A DNA stretch of 64,000 bases from Blasia pusilla (taxonomy: Eukaryota > Marchantiophyta > Marchantiopsida > Blasiales). Positions 1 through 11,443 of the stretch are shown one piece after another. The translations under genes and the position numbers were made by a program. Where the stretch lies: contig CM114274.1 of NCBI GenBank assembly GCA_050084515.1, positions 28,582,001 to 28,646,000 on the forward strand, written 5' to 3'. The notes under the pieces were generated by a model that worked only from the letters and a program-made list of their open reading frames with translations, was not told where the DNA came from and did not search any database. Each line of letters starts with the position of its first letter. The stretch's first letter is position 1.

Positions 1-683
1 AAAACCTCGGCGGGCGTACCTCCCGACGTCATAAAATCGGAAGCAAAAAATAAAGGAGCGCGGAACACAACAGTGGCCGCCCCCAATAATGTGCTCGGAC
101 ACATATCCCTCCTAAGCATCAGAAAGAGGAGTCGTCACACTCGCTTCTCCCATTGCCCTCCGTGCCTACATACCAACAACATCACAAACTCTCCAGGAAC
201 TCTAATCAGGACCCATCAATGGGGTCCTCATCGCCTCGGACAATGTGAAAGACTGAGGAAGCCTGGTCTATTTCTTGGCTTCCCCTTGCTATGGATCCAA
301 CTCTGCCGCTTCTCCATTCGACACAATTGCGGCGACCTCCATCTGGGCAGCCCCACACATCCAACCAAGATCCTCCATATCTCTGGCTGCTCCATATATG
401 ATGTCAATTCCACGAATGCGGCATCGGGTAACCTCAATGCCATAGCGGCAGTCTCCTCCTGTAGCTGTTGTGTCTGAGTAGCCATCCCAGCCTCAAGCCC
501 GACGTCTCCCTTGACGCGTCTAGGTAGTGGGACTCTACCTCCTCCACGTGCAGCTCCACCACCTTGTCGGGAAACTCCAGCTCCTCGTCCCCCAACGGGA
601 CCACTTGATGCACGATCTCTAGGCCCACCCGGAAGCGTGCGTTCAGTAGGGCACGCTCTCAACGCTAATCTACATCCAAACAC
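1..683 (-). repeat. Dispersed repeat fragment also found at 34.9-35.3 kb
   Basis: The minus strand of about 130-600 can be aligned, by its translation, with the plus strand of 34,889-35,311: both contain the phrase ALRLPDA preceded by a glutamine/glutamate-rich stretch, and both contain VVEL.VEEV..Y/HLD upstream. Frames drift between the copies, so neither reads as one clean protein. I do not recognise the product. It may be coding sequence captured from an element or a gene and then dispersed. It lies downstream, in minus-strand sense, of the element A gag remnant. Confidence 0.5.
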
Positions 684-1749
684 GCACTCAAGTTATTTGG
701 GTCTTGGATCAATCAGCGGGCTAACTTTCCGAGTTCTCGTCTCGATCTCTCATCAAGCTCAATCTTCCTAGTTTCGCGGCTTACAACACGGGCAAGTCTC
801 GAAAGACTTGGGACAGACTTTCAGGTCGGTTTAGGAACCTCAAACGGCATTTTGTGCCTGACGGTTCCAAATGTCCGATGGACTTCCAATGAGTCCCTAA
901 CCAAGACTTGCACAAAGTGAATCTCAGGTTGGAATCCAAGTGTGGTTTACAAAGTCCACGTCCTTGGATCAGGTTTGGGTTTCGTTTTCCAACGCCAAAG
1001 TCTCGTTCCATCCCGTGCCTCTCAGACGCCGTTTGGTTCTCAAAGTGGGGATTCATGTTCCAAGACATCTTGGAGAGACTCCTCCCTTACTAGTACTTCT
1101 GGGGATCTCCAGGCTCCCCCTACCTTTAGGGACAGACACCCGGGCCTCTCCAATTGGCCCTCAACCCAATTGTTCTCACAGTTGTTTTCGGCCAATATCT
1201 CAGTCTTTACTTATGCATTTGCTAAAATCTTGAGTGTGTTGGAAGCGTCTCAAGATGAGCTTTCCAACATGCTCTTACTTATCCCAAACGCATCTTAGAG
1301 ATAAATGTTATAGTCCAAAAGATAGTCAAATTTCCCAAACGCTAATTGTGTTCCAAAACTGGTTCTCACTTCTTTGGCAACCAACCTTCCAAGACTCAAC
1401 TCATCCCAAGTTTTGGCTCGCGTTTGGTCTAGGTTTCCTGGTCACAACCATTAATGCATGAAATGCACAACTCTGGTCTGCGTTTGGTCTCTTGGACTTT
1501 TCCAAGAGACCTTTCCTAACGCCTCTCCAAAGCGCAAACTTCGCTGCGTGAGTCCACTTGTGTTATGATGTTCCACTTGGCATCTCTTTGGTGTTTTTTG
1601 GTTACGAGGGTGGCAACAAATAGCCTCCTGGTGCAACAGCATCTCCTCCTCCATGCTAAGGCACACGTCTATGACCTTGACAAATGCAATCACGCTGATA
1701 ATGGGCTCCACTACATGACCAACAAGTAATCATAGGCGATTGCTGTTGA
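684..1749. other. No recognisable gene
   Basis: Between the dispersed repeat and the gag remnant I see no coding region with family resemblance. Open frames here are short and mutually overlapping on both strands. The sequence is probably decayed element A interior. Confidence 0.5.
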
Positions 1750-2807
1750 GACGCATATGAAGGTGCAGGTCTCTGTGCCACGGCCTCCTAGTATCCTCCC
1801 TAAGCTCATGGTGCCACAATTGACCTATTTCAGAGTCCACGTTGCTGCACAGGTGGTGCAGTCAATTGTGACTGCTCTCGCCCAGAACCCATGGTGGCTA
1901 CGCTCTCCTCCGCCATGTTGCTCTCAATGTTCTCAGGGGTCCTAAAAACATCTCTCAACCTAGGGGAGGTATTCATAAGAAGCCCCACTCCCGCATCCGT
2001 GTTTGTAGGATCCGATCTAGCATCGCGTTTCATGACTAGATAGCCTGAGTCTGTGTCACCCCCTAAGTGACGTTGATCAATCAGTGCAAGTGAGTCTAAG
2101 CCTCACGCAAACTCTCACCCGGGCGCCTCTAGACGTCATGGATGCTCCGCAACTTCTCCGTATGTACCCCTTGGTAGCTCGCCCACAACTCGGATAAGAA
2201 CTCAACCACGGGGGTTGAACCTAGGACAAACCTGACTAGATGGTGCAACAACTCTAGTGCAAGTGACCTGTCCTAAAACATCACTAGTGGAAGAGGAAGT
2301 AGCCTCTCCTGACTCCTCCTCCTCATCTGGGAACGACTCCGTCCATGACACATAATGTGGGTCATAGTAGAGTCGCCATGCCTCAATCTTTTGGGCATAT
2401 TTGTGGGAGAACTCATGGTAATCGTCCATGGGTGCCCCCTCTAAATCTTGGAACATACCGATCCATGTTGTAAACGAGTTGAACTCTCTAGAGTTCCTAG
2501 CCCGCAGTAAGTCACACCAACTCCTAAACTCCGCAATGAAGTCATGTAGCTCTGTAGTGCCTATAGCACCCAAAACCTATGCGGTCCTCTACCTCGATCG
2601 TCCATCTCATATGCCCAATTGGTAGGGCGACTCAATGTGTACATTGGATCACTAACACACTCCTCTACATGCTCCCCCTCGTTTGAAGATGACTCAGAAG
2701 GAGATCGAGGTGGTCTCTCACGTGGAGACCCTCGAAACCTCACACCACTCCGGATAAATCCTCTAGAGCTACTGTCAGGTCCACTAACTCGCCTCTCAAA
2801 ATCCTAA
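1750..2807 (-). pseudogene. Gypsy gag remnant (element A)
   Basis: Minus-strand translation of 2,573-2,202 contains a gag-like helical segment with WCDLLRARN, MFQDLEGAPMDDYHEF and IEAWRLYYDP. It lines up with gag of element B (16,688-17,249: WCDMQMLRN, LFQYLEGRSMDDYHEF, IEAWRQYW). Downstream, at 2,200-2,040, the frame continues with TEKLRS and RPGESLREA, matching TEKLRSLQEF and TGESLREAYTRMRR of element B, but with several in-frame stops. At 2,033-1,830 a further piece aligns with the E.IE.NM region. Gag would form the particle core packaging the element RNA. The many stops and broken frame make this a pseudogene. No nucleic-acid-binding zinc knuckle was seen. Confidence 0.75.
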
Positions 2808-4369
2808 AAGGACGCCATGATGGCCTTCGTGCCCCTCTCACGCGATCACTCTCAATCTCACGAGTAATCCCTAAATCTCAACATGCGGCACTCAATCTAC
2901 AATCTCTCACTTAGACGTGTGTTGTACGGCAACAAGGAGCATGGTGCAGCAAATCAACTGATCTATCATCTCATCGACAAACCATCCTCAACTCTAGACA
3001 TCCCACATAGGTCTATGTCCCTTAAACCTATGCATCAACACGAAACCTAATATCATCGATGCTCCTAGCATCAACACGAAACCTAATATCCCAAATAACT
3101 TTCCAATACCCAAAAATCCCTCACACGTGCAGGGTAAGAGACCAGAATGGGTAACCTGAAAATAATGTTGATGTCGCTCCTTAGCAACTGCAAATCTCAA
3201 CCCCAACTCAATCGTGAAGAAAACTCCTTCTCGATGTGCGATGCAAGTCCAGCGGGTAGGTGCGGCACTCGCGGCACGGAACGACTATAAACGGCACGAC
3301 ACAGCACTCGGGAATGGGGTGCGGCACTCGACTTCATACCCTCCTAAATCAGCAATTCACGCGGTCTACTCCTTAGTGAAGGAGCGGCTCCGCAATCGAG
3401 ACAGTGCGGTGCGGCCACAAGCGGCACGGCGCGGCAATTGGCGGCGAATTGCGGCTACGGGCGGCATGGCACGGTACTCGATCGTCGTCAAGCGACTACC
3501 AATCACAACATAGCAGCATGAAATGAAAACTCAAACACCATAACCCAAGGTCACCTGCCATCATTGGTTGATGACAAAACTACGATGATGGTGGCGGCCA
3601 AAACAAAGTACATGGTGGTGGCACAAGTTAGAGAATCAACAGTCCTCGTGGTAGACCCTCCACTCCTTAATGAAGACAATGACAACCAAGGGTGGACAAC
3701 AGCCGAACGCGGCTTTGAGCAACACTAGGCGACAGCGGCGGCCAACGGTGGTCGGTGGACCGCTGAAGATGACGGTTGACCGGTGACCATCAACGGTGAT
3801 GGTTGATCGTTAATGGTGATGGCCGCCGCCGATGCGGCGGCTGGTTTAGGGTTTGAACAATTTAACGCTAAAAATTTCTTAGCAATGGAATTTTTACAAG
3901 ATTGACTCCAAATTGCGCACCATTTGTTGCACAGCGTGAACAACTTCACAATCTACGATAATGTTACAAAATATTTTGAATCAAACATTCCAATAAAAAC
4001 TGACGGGGAGTGTCGTAAAGCCCAATGTCTCTTTCTCTATACAAAATTTGGCAGCGCTTCTACGTTGATTTCTCCCAACAAAAATGTAAAACCTATGAGA
4101 ATACAAATCAGCAAGCTACATAGTGCTCTCGAGAGCACCGGCATGGAGCTATGTGCCCCATACTTAATTCCTATCAAAAATTGGGCAGCGCTTCCGCGTG
4201 CCACTTTCCTGTACAAAAAATCAGCAAAGCAAAAGAGCAAACTCGCACGGCTCTTGCTTAAGTGAGCACTCCCATGAGCCATGAAGTGGGGAACACAGTC
4301 CCCCAACCTACACCAAACATTGAGCAACCAGCGATCTCCCCCATGAAGCTCTCTCACTCACTCATTCTC
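2808..4369 (-). other. Non-coding leader between terminal repeat and gag of element A
   Basis: About 1.56 kb without convincing coding sequence, located where the 5-prime untranslated leader of element A should be (element B has an equivalent 1.45 kb). It holds a short direct repeat at about 3,028-3,090 (AACACGAAACCTAATATC twice) and a GC-rich patch at 3,235-3,480 with many GCGGCAC-like words. A proline-poor, lysine-rich open frame at 3,924-4,265 (plus) has no recognisable features and I do not call it a gene. Confidence 0.5.
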
Positions 4370-4875
4370 TCTTTGTAAAATAAGATCCAATCTCTCTCAC
4401 AACACCATAGTTCTCACATGTTTCTCTCAATGTCAAACCAAACCCACTCTCCTAATGAGAGGTTTGGGTTACACTCACAAGGCAAGGGACCATAGTTCCG
4501 CCACCTCATGCCAAGAGGTTCAACAAAGAGAGAATGAGCTCTCAAGCTCTCTCTCCTTGATGTATATCCCTTCCCTCTCCCAAGCTCTCTCCATGGTAAC
4601 CTATGCTCCCAAGTCACCTCCTTGGCTCTTGACCTGATGTAGGAGGTCAAGGGTCACTTACCAAAACTAGAAAGTTGACCATATACTCAAAATCGTATTT
4701 ACCTAAAATAGTAAGTTCCTCAATATGGCTCTAAATGAGCCGAAATGAAGGGGAAACCTCCTCTCTCAGGTTTCCCAGGGCCTCTGCATGTCATCCTCGA
4801 CCTCTTGAGCTTGTCCTCCACTACTTGCAAAGGCGTTCTACTAGATCTCATTGATCTATCCTAAAATACATGACA
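4370..4875 (-). repeat. Terminal repeat A1 of element A (506 bp)
   Basis: This segment is an inverted copy of 6,974-7,478 (505 bp). Shared blocks include the GGTTTGGGTTACACTCACAAGG region, the CAACAAAGAGAGAATGAGCTC region and the AATATGGCTC block. Read on the minus strand it begins with TGTCATG at 4,875 and ends near TTTACAAAGA at 4,370. It is then followed by leader sequence, not by the B block that follows the other copy. A second TG-starting copy of the family exists in element B. Confidence 0.7.
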
Positions 4876-4876
4876 C

Positions 4877-6663
4877 ATGTGTTATCTATTCGGAAATCCT
4901 TTTACCATCATTATTGATCATCAGCCACTTAACTGGTTGATGGAGTCGGACAAGCTTACAGGGAAGCTTGCGAGGTGGGCTCTTTTGTTGCAGGAGTATG
5001 ACTTCCAAGTGGTGCATAGGCGTGGGCCGCTCAACCAGGATGCAGATGGTTTAAGCCATAACCCATGCCCGAGTCAGCGAGATGCGACTGAAACTGGTTG
5101 GCCCGGTGAGAGTGATGAGGAGTTGGTGCCTGGATGGCATGCGTCAACCTATTTGGGCTGGTTGGCTATTGAGAGTCCTTAGATCCACAGGCCGGTCAAG
5201 AGACGATAGGTGGCCGAGATATTCACGACCATGGAGTGGTCTTGGAGTACCTGCGTACTAGAAATGTCGCAAGCACAGTGGATGCTAGAGAGTGGGATCG
5301 GATCCTACAGCGAGCTAGACGGTTCCAGTGGGAGGAGACACATATGTTGAGAGTTTGGGAGGATGGTAGAGTACGTGTAGTGCCTCATCCTTTGCAGAGA
5401 GCACATTTCGTGCGTCATGCCTACAAGGAGTTGGGTCATTTTGGAGTGAAGCGGACGTAGAGCTTGCTCCAGATACATACAATATTGGTGGCAAGACATG
5501 GAGACTGACGTTTAGCAGCTTGTTGCCAGCTGCATGGTGTGTGATCGAGTCCGAGCATCGTTCAATGCTCCGACTCCATAGTTGCATCCACTTCCAACCA
5601 TGGGTTTAGGTTATAGATGGAGTTTGGATTTTGCAGGACCTTTGCCTTTGACAGAGCGCCTTAGTCGTTATGTGTTGGTGATGGTCAAGTACTTCTCGGA
5701 GTGGATAGAGTTGGTTCCATTGCGTGACAAAGCGATTGAGGGAGTAGCGTATGCCTTCCTAGATTGAGTGCTGAGTCACTACGATGTACTAGCTGAGGTG
5801 TTGACACACCAGGGTACAGAGTTTAGCATGGAGTTTTAGGCCTTCTGTAATCAAGTACTGATCGACCACCACACCACTTTGTGAGATCATCTTTAGGCGG
5901 ATGGACTAGCGGAGAGGGTTGTGCATACGGTGAAGAGAGGATTACGCAAGTATGGCTTGCAGAGAGGTCACCTAGGAGATTGGGACCTTCAATTTCCATG
6001 GTTAGCAATGGGATACAGATTCAACAGAAAGGCATCCTTAGCGTCATTCTCACCGTACTTGCTGCTTTATGGCCAACAGCTAGATTTCCCTACGGCCATT
6101 CGTCGAGATGTTGATGAGGTATTGAACCTTGATGATCATGATGTATGGATGTGAGCATGTTCTCACAAGGCTGAGTTATTTTAGAGAGTGATGCCCATGG
6201 CGTTTGAGAACTTGGCAATTGGTCAACATCGGGATACATTGAGGTATGTGACTATTTGGGGAGGTGGTTATCGATCTACTATCCCAAGGTGTCATCAAGA
6301 AGACTATGTCTACTTGCAATAGATGGCACCTACAACGTTGGATTAGACTGCGGGGTGCACCATCTTCAGAGTGCGTGAGATTTTGCCATCTAGTGTTCTC
6401 TATTGGAGGGACGTAATGGTATGGTTTGGAAGGACCATGTGCGTAATTGTGCGCCATGTCACCTTCTTAACATTGACGATACAGTTGATCCGAGCTTAGT
6501 TGTAGTTCTTGCAGGCTTGTGATGTATGTTGTGTGGTTCCGCCCGTGATGCAACCACTATGCTACTCTGTGATGGATGTTCAAGAGGGTGGCATATGGCA
6601 TGTCTGACGCCATCTCTCACTAGGATTCCTCAGGGATGATGAATGTATCCTAGATGTACATAG
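4877..6663 (+). pseudogene. Gypsy pol 3-prime half: RNase H, integrase, PHD finger (element A)
   Basis: The plus strand starts inside RNase H (YLFGNPFTIIIDHQPLNWLM, with the third catalytic aspartate of the fold in IDHQ). It continues through the connection to the integrase zinc-binding region (H..H in HFVRHAYKELGHFG) and then the integrase core (LDFAGPLPL; QGTEF; GLAERVVHTVKRGLRKYG). The C-terminal part includes FENLAIGQHRDTLRY. At 6,523-6,657 a C4HC3 PHD-finger pattern is readable: CMLC, CDGC, GWH..C, PRC. The sequence is broken by about a dozen stops, for example a TAG at 5,458-5,460 and TAG at 5,579-5,581. The PHD carries two TGA codons where element B has R-W. It ends with TAG at 6,661-6,663. 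This copy cannot make a working product. Confidence 0.85.
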
Positions 6664-6833
6664 AGTAGATAGTTCTAGATTCCGACTTGTGTATATAACA
6701 TGGATGACAAGAAGGCGACTAACGATTGGGCTACATGAGCACTCGGCCTTTTTGCTCTAAGCGTCCAAGAGATGTATGTCATGGTAGGTAGGAAAAGATG
6801 GCTATCTGGAGTTAGAGGGACCTAACCACCACC

Positions 6834-6841
6834 TAGGGGGG
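6834..6841 (+). promoter_or_regulatory. Polypurine tract of element A
   Basis: A run of AGGGGGG-type sequence sits at the end of the interior, just before the B1 block. The preceding stretch GTTAGAGGGACCTAACC is conserved in element B, where a similar G-run occurs at 11,274-11,281 (minus). This is the expected primer site for plus-strand DNA synthesis. The assignment rests on position and conservation between two diverged copies. Confidence 0.55.
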
Positions 6842-7607
6842 CGATTAGAGATATTTTCTTACTTCTTATCTCGTTTTTTGGATACCATGAGTTAGCATGG
6901 AATGGTGCGTGTTTGTGTGTATGTTTGGCGGAAGCGATATATTTTGTATAGCGTTGTGTATGCTCATGATAAGTGTCATGACTTTTAGGATAGATCAGAG
7001 AGATATGGTAGAGCGCCTTTGCGAGTAGAGGGGCACAGGCTCAAGAGGTTGAGGATGACCTACTGAGGTCTTGGGAAACTTGAGAGAGCACGTTTTCCCT
7101 TCGTTTCGACTCATTTGGAGCCATATTGAGAAACTTACTATTTTGGGTAAGTTTCCATATTTGGTAGAGTTGACTTTACACTTAAGGAAGTGGCCCTTAA
7201 CCCACTACAACAGGTTTTGACCTACAAGCATAGGTTATTGAGGAGAGAGCTTGGGAAAGGGAAGGGGGTATACCTCCAAGAGAGAGAGCTTGAGAGCTCA
7301 TTCTCTCTTTGTTGAACCTCTTGGCAGGAGGCCGCAAAACTATGGTCCCTTGCCTTGTGAGTGTAACCCAAGCCTCTCATTAGGAGAGTGGGTTTGGTTT
7401 GACATTGAGAGAGATATATAAGAGTGCACACATTTGAGAGCTATGGTGTTGAGAGAGATTGGATCACATTTACAAAGAGATTGGAGATATTTTGGTACTT
7501 CTTGTCTGGTTGTTTGGATACCATGATTTAGCATGGGATCGTGCGTGCTTGTGTGTATGTCTGGCAATAGCGATGTATGTTGTGTAGCAATGTGTATGCA
7601 CTTGACA
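6842..7607 (+). repeat. Split 3-prime terminal repeats B1-A2-B2 of element A
   Basis: Block B1 (6,842-6,971, 130 bp) and block B2 (7,479-7,607, 129 bp) are diverged direct copies: both start GATT.GAGATATTTT and include TTTGGATACCATGA.TTAGCATGG. Between them lies A2 (6,974-7,478, 505 bp), whose partner A1 is at 4,370-4,875. At the B1/A2 junction CATGATA is followed by AG and then TGTCATGA, which resembles two element ends joined with two extra bases. A2 contains a GATATATAAGAG motif at about 7,411-7,421 that could be a TATA box. The B2 end is CTTGACA. Confidence 0.7.
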
Positions 7608-7621
7608 ACACACAAGCCAAA

Positions 7622-10461
7622 TTTGGTGTTCCTCCTGATGAATTTTGTAGAACGTTGCGATATTGAATTCGATTGCGGAGGGCCAACAACTGACTTTCTT
7701 GTATATACCCTCAAGGAAGTCATTGGTAGTTTTGATACAACCTCATCCGGATTTTTCTGGACTATTGTAAATTGGGGGTGGAAGATGATGAGTGGGATGT
7801 AGTTTTTGACATAATGTTTGTAAATATGGTTAGCGCATCAAATGATACTAAGCGGCTCAATATAGAAGAATTTAGAGAATTTTGGCGAGGGTCTCATCTT
7901 AATGCAAGAAAAAGATTATTGGTGTTCTTCGCTGAGATCGAAATACTCAGGAATCTTATAGTTGCTTGCTAGAGAGCACCCGATCTCTAGTTTAGAGTAA
8001 TTCTTTGTATAGTGAGATTTCCAATAACCGATCCAAAGAGACAGAAGATTTAGAGTGGAGGATGTCTCATGGTTGTTATAGCATTATTTGTCAATGGTTT
8101 TGATGAGTCCACTCTGGATGAACAACTCACTGTTGTAAAGAGAGTAATTGGCGGAAAATTTCTTCCCGCCTCCTTCAGCAACACAATAGAGATGATCAAC
8201 AAGGAGTATAGATTCCTTCTGACCCTCGGAGAGAACGAGTTTTGAATGGGTGACCTCGTGGAGACTTTCTCCGGCTTGTCAAAGGTTGGAGCGCGGAAGA
8301 ATGCCATTGTGGTAAATTCAAGTTGCCGCGTAATGGAGGCTCTAGTGGTGAGTTTCTCATTCAAAACCTAAGTTCTGATCATGATTACGTGCATTCTACT
8401 TCTTATTCAAAGCTATGTACTAACTCTCAGAGCTGGTGCCTTCACATGTTTCAGGCATCCATTTCCAAGCATTTTCTCTGCAAGTGGATGAGGCAACATT
8501 GTCAAACTTCTGCCTAAAATTTGATCAATTCTTCCAGATTGATTCAAACCGTAGTCTTCTAAGGACTACCCGTGGAGTGAAGTCCAAACCAGACCGAAAG
8601 ATGGCACCTTCTAAAGGCAAAAAATAGGCGGATTCCCAAAATCGCAAAGGAGCAAAGGACCTAGACATGGAAGAGGAGTTACATGATGACGAATCAGAAG
8701 TAAACTCTGGGATTTTGTGCTTGGAATCATGCCAAAAGTTTGTTTCTCTTTGCACTACTATTCGATTCAAGTAGGCCCATTACTGATTTTGGTTGGTTTA
8801 TGGCTCAGGCCCATGGAGTCGCGGAGAGGGATGAGGGCAAGGGATCGGCTTCCCTGACTTTTGAAAGGGTGATATCGCCTGATATGTTGAACCCTCAAAT
8901 TTTGACAGGGGAGACTAGTGCTCTAGCTACTCTTGGTTTGGCAAGATATTTCGAAAGAACTATCCCCACACCATTGGGAGAAAAGATCGTCAGTTCAATT
9001 TAAAAATCTTGTTATGAAAAAACTTTATGCCTTTGAGTGGGACGATGATTGTTACATATGGAATTCTAATCTAAGTATCCGTTTGCAAAGCAATCATAGT
9101 CGATTGGTGGAAAATCATTTGGACTATCGGCGCTCACTCTTGAGGGAGAGAAGGATGATGAAGTGTTGGAGAGTAGATCCAAGCAGACGCCATCGTCAAA
9201 ACCACCAACTACGGTGAGAAATTTACATGATCCTCTATGATCCTCCTAATGCAACTAAATCCTTCCCAATATTAGTTTCAAATTAATATTTTTATTCTCA
9301 TTACGTTTAGTATCCATAGGGAGAAAATGAGAGGGAGGGACTACGTGGGATGAAAAAGCAGATTCCAACGTCATTGAGCTCTCCTACTCAGGTAAGCAAC
9401 CCAATTAATTTTTCCTATTTTAATTTCAGTTTTCGAGCCTCTTCTTGCACTAATGTAGAACTTAAGTTTTCATTATATCGAGCATTCTACCACTACACAG
9501 AGAGGAAAGGAGAGCGAGGGACTTCTTGAGACTGAAAAGCAGACTCCACAGGGAGAAAAGGGGATTGAGGGACTCGAGGATACGGGAAAGCTGATTGTAA
9601 CATTACTAGATTCTCAAAATCAGGTGAGCAACTAAAGTAATGATTCCTAACTCATCTTAGGTTCTCATTGTGTTCAGCATCTCCACACTTCATTCTAAAA
9701 AGAAGACCTCATATTGTGGTTTCATGCTGGAGTCACTCGATGGAATGCGTAGTAGGTCGACGTCTGAGTGTTCAGTGGTTGATGACTCGTAACTTAGAAA
9801 AGTAGTAAATACTATCCTCGGGAATGACTTAGCCACTACACTCAAAATATCAGATTCTGACAACTCTACATGTAATTTAACAATCAAATGTTTAGATACA
9901 CAGAAAAGCGATACGTCTCAAGTTGCTCTAGTGTCTGCAAAGCTTGTGGCTTGGGCGAGAAGTACATTGCCGAAGAAAGCTGCTAGGCCACAAAATAAAG
10001 GGAAAATGAACACTGAAGTCTCCGGGACACATAGAGCCATCGTGTCGAAGGCTTCTCTAGGAAATGTGGACCGAGAAAAAAACACAAAACAGATCCCACA
10101 TAGAACAACATCAACGATAGTTGGAGACTCTAGCGGTTTGGATGCTTCTCCAAAAATTTTAGCTGTGAAACCTTCAAAGAAAAAGAAGCATATTAACCCA
10201 TCCCCAACATATGGAACATCTCTAGATAGAACTGGGACCAACATTGACATGGGGATCTCTTCCTTGATAAGACTCAATCGGCATCATCTTTACTATCAAG
10301 GGTTTCACACAGACTTTGATCATGCTGAAAGAGAGTTGAGATTACTAGCAAGTGGTGGTTCCATAGAGTCGAGCATGGAGGATAAAACCTCCTTGGAAAC
10401 CATTAGGGAAATGAGTGCGGAAATTAGATCTTTGGATTTAAGCACTTGGGGAAGTTTGAGG
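7622..10461 (+). pseudogene. Decayed multi-exon host-type gene, 5-prime part
   Basis: Coding-like pieces with splice-like borders run along the plus strand: 7,622-7,975, about 8,060-8,345 (one in-frame TGA), about 8,440-9,213 (frame changes), 9,320-9,391, 9,501-9,623 and about 9,700-10,461. Donors such as ACG/GTGAGA (9,213/9,214), CAG/GTAAGC (9,391), CAG/GTGAGC (9,623) and GAG/GTGATA (10,461), and acceptors CATAG (9,319) and ACACAG (9,500), are plausible. The last block encodes a basic, lysine-rich stretch (PSKKKKH). I recognise no domain in this part. It probably belonged to the same gene as 19,102-21,728, the intervening intron now holding element B. Stops and frame breaks argue that it is no longer functional. 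Confidence 0.45.
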
Positions 10462-10684
10462 TGATAGTCATTTTCATTCATATCTTAATCAGAACTTCAA
10501 TTCTGATTCATTTCCCATTGACTACCTTCTATCGATTGTATTATTAAGTGTAAGGGTTTTGCCCTTGCACCCCTTTTGCACGCGAGAGGTGTAGTAGTTA
10601 ATGTAATGTTACTAGTCCAAGAGTTGAAATGAAAGGACTTCTATGTTCATTTTTTGTTTCACTTTCTCCTACAACCTTGCATCG

Positions 10685-10688
10685 CCTT
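10685..10688. repeat. Target-site duplication of element B, left copy (CCTT)
   Basis: CCTT precedes the left edge of element B and recurs at 19,076-19,079 right after its other edge. The next base (T) also agrees outside on the right. Four bases is short, but the solo LTR at 15,407-16,683 is also flanked by a 4-bp repeat. Confidence 0.5.
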
Positions 10689-11273
10689 TGTCGTGCGAAT
10701 CCACATCGTCATACAACATACATCGTTGACATACCATACTCATATACATACATAACATAGATGAGAGCATCCACAAACACAAGTGTACCACAACTGAAAT
10801 CCTTGAAAGACCTACCGTCATAAAACACGTATAGAATCACATACAATTGAGCCAAACCCACTCCACGATGGGAGAATCGAGGTCGAAGCTTGCGTGAACC
10901 ACCATAGCCAAGAGCTCTACTCACTACCAAGGCTAACTCCCAACGCAACAGGCTCAACTCAAAGAACTAACTATTCTTTCAGTGCACTCCATACTATATC
11001 CTCCAACCTAAGTGCAGGCCCTATTAGAAAAGTCACCCTCAACTGAGTAACCCCCAACCCTATGTATGAAACCGCATCTCTACCTAGACATTACGGCCCT
11101 ACATAAGGTATGGCCTCTACTAGCACACTATACTTTACGACATAATCCGTATGTTCATGACAGTTGTCATGCGAATCCACATCGTCATACAACATACATC
11201 GCTAACATATCATACTCACATACATACATAACATGGATGAGAGCATCCACAAACACAAGTGTGCCACAACTCA
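10689..11273 (-). repeat. Split 3-prime terminal repeats B1-A2-B2 of element B
   Basis: In minus-strand order: B1 is 11,273-11,165 (109 bp), a 2-bp spacer AC is 11,164-11,163, A2 is 11,162-10,795 (368 bp) and B2 is 10,794-10,689 (106 bp). B1 and B2 share GTTGTGG.ACACTTGTG, GATGCTCTCATC.ATG and GATGTGGATTCGCA. A2 matches A1 (18,708-19,075) at the same length of 368 bp. The B1/A2 joint reads CATGACA-AC-TGTCATG, that is, an element end facing an element start. The same organisation is seen in element A although its sequence is largely different. Confidence 0.75.
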
Positions 11274-11281
11274 CCCCCCTA
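11274..11281 (-). promoter_or_regulatory. Polypurine tract of element B
   Basis: The minus strand reads TAGGGGGG immediately upstream of B1, after the conserved GTTAGAGGGACCTAACC block also seen before the tract of element A. It is the probable plus-strand primer. Confidence 0.55.
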
Positions 11282-11443
11282 ACTGGCGGTTAGGTCCCTC
11301 TAACTCCCAGGTAGCCCTATATATCTACTACATGCTATACACCTTCTTGGATGCACGAATCAGAAGGCCGGGTGCTAGGTTGCCGCATCGTTAGTCGTCT
11401 ATCTGTAATCCATATCATGCAAAGATCAAGTCATCTACCTCTC

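Larger units (their letters stand above)
1..7607. mobile_element. Element A: rearranged Ty3/Gypsy copy, left end outside the window
   Basis: This stretch contains parts of one Gypsy lineage in two orientations. A gag remnant and its 5-prime terminal repeat (4,370-4,875) are on the minus strand. RNase H, integrase, PHD finger, polypurine tract and 3-prime terminal repeats are on the plus strand. The end of the minus-strand terminal repeat (CATGACA) abuts RNase H coding sequence directly at 4,875/4,876. The 5-prime leader between repeat and gag is about 1.5 kb, as in element B (17.2-18.7 kb). The arrangement fits self-integration of a cDNA into its own pol, or insertion of one family member into another. 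The flanking target duplication cannot be tested because the left end is not in the window. Confidence 0.65.

Noticed and set aside
228-683. Proline- and arginine-rich 151-residue protein on the minus strand
   Set aside because: Its frame disagrees with the frame shared with 34.9-35.3 kb over most of its length, and composition is low-complexity.
10695-11273. Two tandem ordinary LTRs, the second truncated
   Set aside because: The flanking CCTT duplication and the TGT...ACA ends place the element border at the far edge of B2, and element A independently has the same B1-A2-B2 order. Simple tandem LTRs would need the same accident twice.
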